A DNA stretch of 45,150 bases from Liolophura sinensis (lineage: Eukaryota > Mollusca > Polyplacophora > Chitonida > Chitonidae). Position 1 is the first letter of the stretch, and each line of letters begins with the position of its first letter. The notes beneath the pieces are model-generated. The model ran no database searches. It saw nothing but the letters and a program-made list of their open reading frames with translations, and was not told the DNA's origin. Positions 33,240 to 43,899 of this stretch are shown piece by piece. The stretch spans positions 1 through 45,150 of the forward strand of contig NW_027018300.1 in NCBI RefSeq assembly GCF_032854445.1. Direction: 5' to 3'. The position numbers and the translations under genes are program-made.

Positions 33240-36200
33240 GGATTAGCCTCTTACCAGCAGCACTGGAACAGTTTTTCCACTTTTGCATTTTTGCCTGGTC
33301 TTTTTGTTAATTGAAATCGGCTACACTGTACTCTGTACAATCGCGACTGGTCATTACTATATTCAACTTTTGACTATAAGTTATGTTCCCTTCGGTAGCC
33401 CAGAAGACCTGAAATCTTTGGGCCAAGCCCATTTAACTAACCCAGCAATTGTCTTACTTCTAAGTCCAAGACGATGTCAATGTCTTTATCTACGTGTAGA
33501 AAAGCCAGACCATTTGTACATAAAAAACACAAGGTACTTGATACAGTCTGCTGTAAAAAGTACAACTGAACACTAACCCACTTCAGTAAGGTGCCAAAAG
33601 ATGCGGAATTGAGCCAGGCATCGGCAGCTGTTGAAAAATTGCAAATTTCCCTGGTTTCCATGGAGTAAGAGCCGTTGCTGGGCACGTGATTATGACATAA
33701 ATGATCATTCAATTGTCAATACTGCCAAAAGTATTGGTCGGAGAGCAACGCGGTTTGCACCATTCGATTTCTCGTCACAAAATACGTCGGATTAGCCTCT
33801 TACCAGCAGCACTGGAACAGATTTTCCACTTTCGCATTTTTACCTGGTCTTTTTGTTAATTGAAATCGGCTACACTGTACTCTGTACAATCGCGACTGGT
33901 CATTACTATATTCAACTTTTGACTATAAGTTATGTGCCCTTCGGTAGCCCAGAAGACGTCAAATCTTTCGGCTAAGCCCATTTAACTCACCCAGCAATTG
34001 TCTTACTTCTAAGTCCAAGACAATCTCAATGTCTTTATCTATGTGTAGAAAAACCAGACCATTTGTACATAAAAAACACAAGGTACTTGATACAGTCTGC
34101 TGTAAAAAGTACAACTGAACACTAACCCACTTCAGTAAGGTCCCAAAAGATGCGGAATTGAGCCAGGCATCGGCAGCTGTTGAAAAATTGCAAATTTCCC
34201 TGGTTTCCATGGAGTAAGAGCCGTTGCTGGGCACGTGATTATGACATAAATGATCATTCAATTGTCACTACAGCCAAAAGTATTGGTCGGAGAGCAACGC
34301 GGTTTGCACCATTCGATTTCTCGTCACAAAATACGTCGGATTAGCCTCTTACCAGCAGCACTGGAACAGTTTTTCCACTTTTGCATTTTTGCCTGGTCTT
34401 TTTGTTAATTGAAATCGGCTACACTGTACTCTGTACAATTGCGACTGGTCATTACTATATTCAACTTTTGACTATAAGTTATGTGCCCTTCGGTAGCCCA
34501 GAAGACGTCAAATCTTTGGGCTAAGCCCATTTAACTCACCCAGCAATTGTCTTACTTCTAAGTCCAAGACAATCTCAATGTCTTTATCTACGTGTAGAAA
34601 AACCACACCATTTGTACATAAAAAACACAAGGTACTTGATGCAGTCTGCTGTAAAAAGTACAACTAAACACTGACCCACATTTATAAGGTGCCAAAGAAT
34701 GTGGAATTGGGCCAGGCATCGGCAGCTGTTGAAAAATTGCAAATATCCCTGGTTTCCATGGAGTAAGAGCCGTTGCTGGGCACGTGATTATGACATAAAT
34801 GATCATTCAATTGTCACTACAGCCAAAAGTATTGGTCGGAGAGCAACGCGGTTTGCACCATTCGATTTCTCGTCACAAAATACGTCGGAATATTCTCTTA
34901 CCAGCAGCACTGGAACAGTTTCTCCACTTTTGCATTTTTACCTGGTCTTTTTGTTAATTGAAATCGGCTACACTGTACTCTGTACAATCGCGACTGGTCA
35001 TTACTATATTCAACTTTTGATTATAAGTTATGTGCCCTTCGGTAGCCCAGAAGACGTCAAATCTTTGGGCTAAGCCCATTTAACTCACCCAGCAATTGTC
35101 TTACTTCTAAGTGCAAGACAATCTCAATGTCTTTATCTACGTGTAGAAAAACCACACCATTTGTACGTAAAAAAAACACAAGGTACTTGATACAGTCTGC
35201 TGTGAAAAGTACAACTAAACACTGACCCACATTTATAAGGTGCCAAAAGATGTGGAATTGAGCCAGGAATCGGCAGCTGTTGAAAAATTGCAAATTTCCC
35301 TGGTTTCCATGGAGTAAGAGCCGTTGCTGGGCACGTGATTATGACATAAATGATCATTCAATTGTCACTACAGCCAAAAGTATTGGTCGGAGAGCAATGC
35401 GGTTTGCACCATTCGATTTCTCGTCACAAAGTACGTCGGATTAGCCTCTTACCAGCAGCACTGGAACAGATTTTCCACTTTTGCATTTTTGCCTGGTCTT
35501 TTTGTTAATTGAAATCGGCTACACTGTACTCTGTACAATCGCGACTGGTCATTACTATATTCAACTTTTGACTATAAGTTATGTGCCCTTCGGTAGCCCA
35601 GAAGACGTCAAATCTTTGGGCTAAGCCCATTTAACTCACCCAGCAATTGTTTTACTTCTAAGTCCAAGACAATCTCAATGTCTTTATCTACGTGTAGAAA
35701 AACCACACCATTTGTACATAAAAAAAACAAGGTACTTGATACAGTCTGCTGTAAAAAGTACAACTAAACACTGACCCACATTTATAAGGTGCCAAAAGAT
35801 GTGGAATTGGGCCAGGCATCGGCAGCTGTTAAAAAATTGCAAATATCCCTGGTTTCCATGGAGTAAGAGCCGTTGCTGGGCACGTGATTATGACATAAAT
35901 GATCATTGATCTGTCGCTACAGCCTAAAGTATTGGTCGGAGAGCAACGCGGTTTGCACCATTCGATTTCTCGTCACAAAATACGTCGGATTAGGCTTTTA
36001 CTAGTAGCACTGGAACAGTTTTTCCACTTTTGCATTTTTGCCTGGTCTTTTTGTTAATTGGAAATCGGCTACACTGTACTCTGTACAATCGCGACTGGTC
36101 ATTACTATATTCAACTTTTGACTATAAGTTATGTGCCCTTCGGTAGCCCAGAAGACCTGAAATCTTTGGGCTAAGCCCATTTAACTCACCCAGCAATTGT

Positions 36201-36515
36201 CTTACTTCTAAGTGCAAGACAATCTCAATGTCTTTATCTACGTGTAGAAAAACCAGACCATTTGTACGTGAAAAACACAAGGTACTTGATACAGTCTGCT
36301 GTAAAAAGTACAACTGAACACTAACCCACTTCAGTAAGGTGCCAAAAGATGCGGAATTGAGCCAGGCATCGGCAGCTGTTGAAAAATTGCAAATTTCCCT
36401 GGTTTCCATGGAGTAAGAGCCGTTGCTGGGCACGTGATTATGACATAAATGATCATTCAATTGTCACTACAGCCAAAAGTATTGGTCGGAGAGCAACGCG
36501 GTTTGCACCATTCGA
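33240..36515 (-). repeat. Six-monomer duplicated block, copy 2
   Basis: Partner of 25,560-28,830. The same markers are at 33,384 (TTATGTTCCC), 33,471 (GACGATGTCAATG), 34,437 (CAATTGCGACTGG), 34,691 (GCCAAAGAATGTGG), 35,166 (long A-run), 35,424 (ACAAAGTACG) and about 35,904 (TTGATCTGTCGC). This copy lacks the small indels of copy 1, for example GATTATAAGTTATGTGCCC here against GATTATAAGTTGTGCCC at 27,339. Confidence 0.8.
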
Positions 36516-36843
36516 TTTCTCGTCACAAAATACGTCGGATTAGCCTCTTACCAGCAGCACTGGAACAGTTTTTCCACTTTTGCATTTTTGCCTGGTCTTT
36601 TTGTTAATTGAAATCGGCTACACTGTACTCTGTACAACTGCGACTGGTCATTACTATATTCAACTTTTGACTATAAGTTATGTGCCCTTCGGTAGCCCAG
36701 AAGACGTCAAATCTTTCGGCTAAGCCCATTTAACTCACCCAGCAATTGCCTTACTTCTAAGTCCAAGACAATCTCAATGTCTTTATCTATGTGTAGAAAA
36801 ACCACACCATTTATACATGAAAGACATAAGGTACTTGATACAG

Positions 36844-37150
36844 TCTGCTGTAAAAAGTACAACTAACCACAAACCAACATGAATAAGGTGCCAAAGGATA
36901 CGGAATTGATCCAGGTATCGGCAGCTGTTAAAAAATTGCAAATTTCCCTGGTTTCCATGGAGTAAGAGCCGTTGCTGGGCACGTGATTATGACATAAATG
37001 ATCATTCAATTGTCACTACAGCCAAAAGTATTGGTCGGAGAGCAACGCGGTTTGCACCATTCGATTTCTCGTCACAAAATACGTCGGATTAGCTCCATAG
37101 CAGCAGCAGTGGAACAATTTTTCCACTTTTGCATTTTTACCTCGTCTTTT
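36844..37150 (-). repeat. Locally diverged monomer segment
   Basis: Within otherwise typical copies, 36,860-36,930 reads AACTAACCACAAACCAACATG, then GTGCCAAAGGATACGG and TTGATCCAGGTATCGG, and 37,090-37,145 reads AGCTCCATAGCAGCAGCAGT and TTTTTACCTCGTC. The concentration of substitutions, without indels, suggests an older, less homogenised copy. The upstream TTTATACATGAAAGACATAAGG-like change (about 36,810) is shared with about 30,212. Confidence 0.75.
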
Positions 37151-37255
37151 TGTTAATTGAAATCGGCTACACTGTACTCTGTACAATCGCGACTGGTCAT
37201 TACTATATTCAACTTTTGACTATAAGTTATGTGCCCTTCGGTAGCCCAGAAGACG

Positions 37256-37558
37256 TCAAATCTTTCGGCTAAGCCCATTTAAATCACCCAGCAATTGTCT
37301 TACTTCTAAGTCCAAGACAATCTCAATGTCTTTATCTACGTGTAGAAAAACCACACCATTTGTACGTGAAAACCACAAGGTACTTGATACAGTCTGCTGT
37401 AAAAAGTACAACTGAACACTGACCCACTTCAGTAAGGTGCCAAAAGATGCGGAATTGAGCCAGGCATCGGCAGCTGTTGAAAAATTGCAAATTTCCCTGG
37501 TTTCCATGGAGTAAGAGCCGTTGCTGGGCACGTGATTATGACATAAATGATCATTCAA
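37256..37558 (-). repeat. Left-family-like monomer inside the right sub-array
   Basis: Between about 37,355 and 37,450 this copy has GTACGTGAAAACCACAAGG and CACTGACCCACTTCAG, the left type-A forms (GTGGTTTTCACG and CTGAAGTGGGTCAGTG on the minus strand), while keeping the right-family CTAAGTCCAAGAC and TTTCGGCTAAG nearby. It is a mosaic, probably a conversion tract from left-family sequence. It also has TTTAAATCACCC, a private change. Confidence 0.75.
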
Positions 37559-38959
37559 TTGTCACTACAGGCAAAAGTATTGGTCGGAGAGCCACGCGGT
37601 TTGCACCACTCGATTTCTCGTCACAAAATACGTCGGATTAGCCTCTTACCAGCAGCACTGGAACAGTTTTTCCACTTTTGCATTTTTACCTGGTCTTTTT
37701 GTTAATTGAAATCGGCTACACAGTACTCTGTACAATCGCGACTGGTCATTACTATATTCAACTTTTGACTATAAGTTATGTGCCCTTCGGTAGCCCAGAA
37801 GACGTCAAATCCTTGGGCTAAGCCCATTTAACTCACCCAGCAATTGTCTTACTTCTAAGTGCAAGACAATCTCAATGTCTTTATCTACGTGTAGAAAAAC
37901 CACACCATTTGTACATAAAAAACACAAGGTACTTGATACAGTCTGCTGTAAAAAGTACAACTAAACACTGACCCACATTTATAAGGTGCCAAAAGATGTG
38001 GAATTGGGCCAGGCATCGGCAGCTGTTAAAAAATTGCAAATATCCCTGGTTTCCATGGAGTAAGAGCCGTTGCTGGGCACGTGATTATGACATCAATGAT
38101 GATTGATCTGTCGCTACAGCCAAAAGTATTGGTCGGAGAGCAACGCGGTTTGCACCATTCGATTTCTCGTCACAAAATACGTCGGATTAGGCTCTCACTA
38201 GTAGCACTGGAACAGTTTTTCCACTTTTGCATTTTTGCCTGGTCTTTTTGTTAATTGAAATCGGCTACACTGTACTCTGTACAATCGCGACTGGTCATTA
38301 CTATATTCAACTTTTGACTATAAGTTATGTGCCCTTCGGTAGCCCAGAAGACCTGAAATCTTTGGGCTAAGCCCATTTAACTCACCCAGCAATTGTCTTA
38401 CTTCTAAGTCCAAGACAATCTCAATGTCTTTATCTACGTGTAGAAAAACCACACCATTTGTACATAAAAAACACAAGGTACTTGATACAGTCTGCTGTAA
38501 AAAGTACAACTGAACACTGACCCACATTTTTAAAGTGCCAAAAGATGCAGAATTGGGCCATGCATCGGCAGCTGTTAAAAAATTGCAAATATCCCTGGTT
38601 TCCATGGAGTAAGAGCCGTTCCTGGGCACGTGATTATGACATCAATGATCAATTAATTGTCGCTACAGCCAAAAGTATTGGTCGGAGAGCAACGCGGTTT
38701 GCACCATTCGACTTATCGTCTCAAAATACGTCGGATTAGCCTCTTACCAGCAGCACTGGAACAGGTTTTCCACTTTTGCATTTTTACCTGGTCTTTTTGT
38801 TAATTGAAATCGGCTACACTGTACTCTGTACAATCGCGACTGGTCATTACTATATTCAACTTTTGACTATAAGTTATGTGCCCTTCGGTAGCCCAGAAGA
38901 CGTCAAATCTTTCGGCTAAGCCCATTTAACTCACCCAGCAATTGCCTTACTTCTAAGTC

Positions 38960-40216
38960 CAAGACAATCTCAATGTCTTTATCTACGTGTAGAAAAACCA
39001 CACCATTTGTACATAAAAAACACAAGGTACTTGATACAGTCTGCTGTCAAAAGTACAACTAAACACTGACCCACATTTATAAGGTGCCAAAAAATGTGAA
39101 ATTGGGCCAGGCATCGGCAGCTGTTAAAAAATTGCAAATATCCCTGGTTTCCATGGAGTAAGAGCCGTTGCTGGGCACGTGATTATGACATCAATGATCA
39201 TTGATCTGTCGCTACAGCCTAAAGTATTGGTCGGAGAGCAACGCGGTTTGCACCATTCGATTTCTCGTCACAAAATACGTCGGATTAGGCTCTTACTAGT
39301 AGCACTGGAACAGTTTTTCCACTTTTGCATTTTTGCCTGGTCTTTTTGTTAATTGAAATCGGCTACACTGTACTCTGTACAATCGGGACTGGTCATTACT
39401 ATATTCAACTTTTGACTATAAGTTATGTGCCCTTCGGTAGCCCAGAAGACCTGAAATCTTTGGGCTAAGCCCATTTAACTCACCCAGCAATTGTCTTACT
39501 TCTAAGTCCAAGACAATCTCAATGTCTTTATCTACGTGTAGAAAAACCAGACCATTTGTACGTGAAAAACACAAGGTACTTGATACAGTCTGCTGTAAAA
39601 AGTACAACTGAACACTAACCCACTTCAGTAAGGTGCCAAAAGATGCGGAATTGAGCCAGGCATCGGCAGCTGTTGAAAAATTGCAAATTTCCCTGGTTTC
39701 CATGGAGTAAGAGCCGTTGCTGGGCACGTGATTATGACATCAATGATCATTCAATTGTCACTACAGCCAAAAGTATTGGTCGGAGAGCAATGCGGTTTGC
39801 ACCATTCGATTTGTCGTCACAAAATACGTCGGATTAGCCTCTTACCAGCAGCACTGGAACAGTTTTTCCACTTTTGCATTTTTGCCTGGTCTTTTTGTTA
39901 ATTGAAATCGGCTACACTGTACTCTGTACAATCGCGACTGGTCATTACTATATTCAACTTTTGACTATAAGTTATGTGCCCTTCGGTAGCCCAGAAGACC
40001 TGAAATCTTTGGGCCAAGCCCATTTAACTCACCCAGCAATTGTCTTACTTCTAAGTCCAAGACAATCTCAGTCTTTATCTATGTGTAGAAAAACCACACC
40101 ATTTGTACGTGAAAAACACAAGGTACTTGATACAGTCTGCTGTAAAAAGTACAACTGAACACTAACCCACTTCAGTAAGGTGCCAAAAGATGCGGAATTG
40201 AGCTAGGAATCGGCAG
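38960..40216 (-). repeat. Duplicated block, copy 1 (offset ~4,936 bp)
   Basis: Matches 43,900-45,150 nine monomers away. Shared markers in order: CTGCTGTCAAAAG (39,042), GCCAAAAAATGTGAAATTGG (39,086), TTGATCTGTCGC boundary (39,202), AATCGGGACTGG (39,381), CTCAGTCTTTATC (40,068) and GAGCTAGGAATCGG (40,199). The first two markers also occur near 30,804 and 30,850. Confidence 0.82.
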
Positions 40217-41059
40217 CTGTTCAAAAATTGCAAATTTCCCTGGTTTCCATGGAGTAAGAGCCGTTGTTACGCACGTGATTATGACATAAATGATCATTCA
40301 ATTGTCGCTACAGCCAAAAGTATTGGTCGGAGAGCAATGCGGACTGCACCATTCGATTTTTCGTCACAAAATACGTCGGATTAGCCTCTTACTAGTAGCA
40401 CTGGAACAGTTTTTCCACTTTTGCATTTTTACCTGGTCTTTTTGTTAATTGAAATCGGCTACACTGTACTCTGTACAATCGCGACTGGTCATTACTATAT
40501 TCAACTTTTGACTATAAGTTATGTGCCCTTCGGTAGCCCAGAAGACGTCAAATCTTTGGGCTAAGCCCATTTAACTCACCCAGCAATTGTCTTACTTCTA
40601 AGTCCAAGACAATCTCATTGTCTTTATCTATGTGTAGAAAAACCACACCATTTGTACATAAAAAACACAAGGTACTTGATACAGTCTGCTGTAAAAAGTA
40701 CAACTAAACACTGACCCACATTTATAAGGTGCCAAAAGATGTGGAATTGAGCCAGCAATCGGCAGCTGTTGAAAAATTGCAAATTTCCCTGGTTTCCATG
40801 GAGTAAGAGCCGTTGCTGGGCACGTGATTATGACATAAATGATCATTCAATTGTCACTACAGCCAAAAGTATTGGTCGGAGAGCAATGCGGTTTGCACCA
40901 TTCGATTTGTCGTCACAAAATACGTCGGATTAGCCTCTTACTAGTAGCACTGGAACAGTTTTTCCACTTTTGCATTTTTGCTTCGTCTTTTTGTTAATTG
41001 AAATCGGCTAAACTGTACTCTGTACAATCGCGACTGGTCATTACTATATTCAACTTTTG

Positions 41060-41860
41060 ACTATAAGTTATGTGCCCTTCGGTAGCCCAGAAGACCTGAA
41101 ATCTTTGGGCTAAGCCCATTCAACTCACCCAGCAATTGCCTTACTTCTAAGTGCAAGACAATCTCAGTCTTTATCTATGTGTAGAAAAACCACACCATTT
41201 GTACGTGAAAAACACAAGGTACTTGATACAGTCTGCTGTAAAAAGTACAACTGAACACTAACCCACTGTAGTAAGGTGCCAAAAGATGCGGAATTGAGCC
41301 AGGAATCGGCAGCTGTTGAAAAATTGCAAATTTCCCTGGTTTCCATGGAGTAAGAGCCGTTGTTACGCACGTGATTATGACATAAATGATCAATCAATTG
41401 TCGCTACAGCCAAAAGTATTGGTCGGAGAGCAACGCGGTTTGCACCATTCGATTTCTCGTCACAAAATACGTCGGATTAGCCTCTTACCAGCAGCACTGG
41501 AACAGTTTTTCCACTTTTGCATTTTTGCCTGGTCTTTTTGTTAATTGAAATCGGCTACACTGTACTCTGTACAATCGCGACTGGTCATTACTATATTCAA
41601 CTTTTGACTATAAGTTATGTGCCCTTCGGAAGCCCAGAAGACGTCAAATCTTTCGGCTAAGCCCATTTAACTCACCCAGCAATTGCCTTACTTCTAAGTC
41701 CAAAACAATCTTAATGTCTTTATCTACGTGCAGAAAAACCACACCATTTGTACATAAAAAAACACAAGGTACTTGATACAGTCTGCTGTAAAAAGTACAA
41801 CTAAACACTGACCCACATTTATAAGGTGCCAAAAGATGCGGAATTGAGCCAGGCATCGGC
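41060..41860 (-). repeat. Block repeated three monomers away (41.06 and 42.7 kb)
   Basis: CCCATTCAACTCACC, CTCAGTCTTTATC, GTTGTTACGCACGTG, GATCAATCAATTGTCGC and CAAAACAATCTTAATG occur here in the same order as at 42,705-43,505, 1,645 bp (three monomers) away. The copy differs by CCACTGTAGTAAGG (about 41,266, elsewhere CCACTTCAGTAAGG) and TACGTGCAG (about 41,725). Confidence 0.78.
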
Positions 41861-42379
41861 AGATGTTGAAAAATTGCAAATATCCCTGGTTTCCATGGAG
41901 TAAGAGCCGTTGCTGGGCACGTGATTATGACATAAATGATCATTCAATTGTCACTACAGCCAAAAGCATTGGTCGGAGAGCAATGCGGTTTGCACCATTC
42001 GATTTCTCGTCACAAAATACGTCGGATTAGCCTCTTACCAGCAGCACTGGAACAGTTTTTCCACTTTTGCATTTTTACCTGGTCTTTTTGTTAATTGAAA
42101 TCGGCTACACTGTACTCTGTACAATCGCGACTGGTCATTACTATATTCAACTTTTGACTATAAGTTATGTGCCCTTCGGTAGCCCAGAAGACGTCAAATC
42201 TTTGGGCTAAGCCCATTTAACTCACCCAGCAATTGTCTTACTTCTAAGTCCAAGACAATCTCAATGTCTTTATCTACGTGTAGAAAAACCAGACCATTTG
42301 TACATAAAAAACACAAGGTACTTGATACAGTCTGCTGTAAAAAGTACAACTAAACACTGACCCACATTTATAAGGTGCC

Positions 42380-43600
42380 AAAAGATGTAAAATTGGGCCA
42401 GGCATCGGCAGCTGTTAAAAAATTGCAAATATCCCTGGTTTTCATGGAGTAAGAGCCGTTGCTGGGCACGTGATTATGACATCAATGATCATTGATCTGT
42501 CGATACAGCCAAAAGTATTGGTCAGAGAGCAACGCGGTTTGCACCATTCGATTTCTCGTCACAAAATACGTCGGATTAGCCTCTTAATAGTAGCACTGGA
42601 ACAGTTTTTCCACTTTTGCATTTTTGCTTCGTCTTTTTGTTAATTGAAATCGGCTAAACTGTACTCTGTACAATCGCGACTGGTCATTACTATATTCAAC
42701 TTTTGACTATAAGTTATGTGCCCTTCGGTAGCCCAGAAGACCTGAAATCTTTGGGCTAAGCCCATTCAACTCACCCAGCAATTGCCTTACTTCTAAGTGC
42801 AAGACAATCTCAGTCTTTATCTATGTGTAGAAAAACCACACCATTTGTACGTGAAAAACACAAGGTACTTGATACAGTCTGCTGTAAAAAGTACAACTGA
42901 ACACTAACCCACTTCAGTAAGGTGCCAAAAGATGCGGAATTGAGCCAGGAATCGGCAGCTGTTGAAAAATTGCAAATTTCCCTGGTTTCCATGGAGTAAG
43001 AGCCGTTGTTACGCACGTGATTATGACATAAATGATCAATCAATTGTCGCTACAGCCAAAAGTATTGGTCGGAGAGCAACGCGGTTTGCACCATTGGATT
43101 TCTCGTCACAAAATACGTCGGATTAGCCTCTTACTAGTAGCACTGGAACAGTTTTTCCACTTTTGCATTTTTGCCTGTTCTTTTTGTTAATTGAAATCGG
43201 CTACACTGTACTCTGTACAATCGCGACTGGTCATTACTATATTCAACTTTTGACTATAAGTTATGTGCCCTTCGGTAGCCCAGAAGACGTCAAATCTTTC
43301 GGCTAAGCCCATTTAACTCACCCAGCAATTGCCTTACTTCTAAGTCCAAAACAATCTTAATGTCTTTATCTACGTGTAGAAAAACCACACCATTTGTACA
43401 TAAAAAACACAAGGTACTTGATACAGTCTGCTGTAAAAAGTACAACTAAACACTGACCCACATTTATAAGGTGCCAAAAGATGCGGAATTGAGCCAGGCA
43501 TCGGCAGCTGTTGAAGAATTGCAAATTTCCCTGGTTTCCATGGAGTAAGAGCCGTTGCTGGGCACGTGATTATGACATCAATGATCATTCAATTGTCACT
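42380..43600 (-). repeat. Two-monomer duplicated block, copy 2
   Basis: Partner of 31,400-32,630, with the same markers at 42,492, 42,519, 42,652, 42,762, 42,811, 43,004 and 43,346. Part of it also matches 41,060-41,860, so this block type occurs at least three times in the right sub-array. Confidence 0.78.
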
Positions 43601-43899
43601 ACAGCCAAAAGTATTGGTCGGAGAGCAATGCGGTTTGCACCATTCGATTTGTCGTCATAAAATACGTCGGATTAGCCTCTTACCAGCAGCACTGGAACAG
43701 TTTTTCCACTTTTGCATTTTTGCCTGGTCTTTTTGTTAATTGAAATCGGCTACACTGTACTCTGTACAATCGCGACTGGTCATTACTATATTCAACTTTT
43801 GACTATAAGTTATGTGCCCTTCGGTAGCCCAGAAGACGTCAAATCTTTCGGCTAAGCCCATTTAACTCACCCAGCAATTGCCTTACTTCTAAGTCCAAG

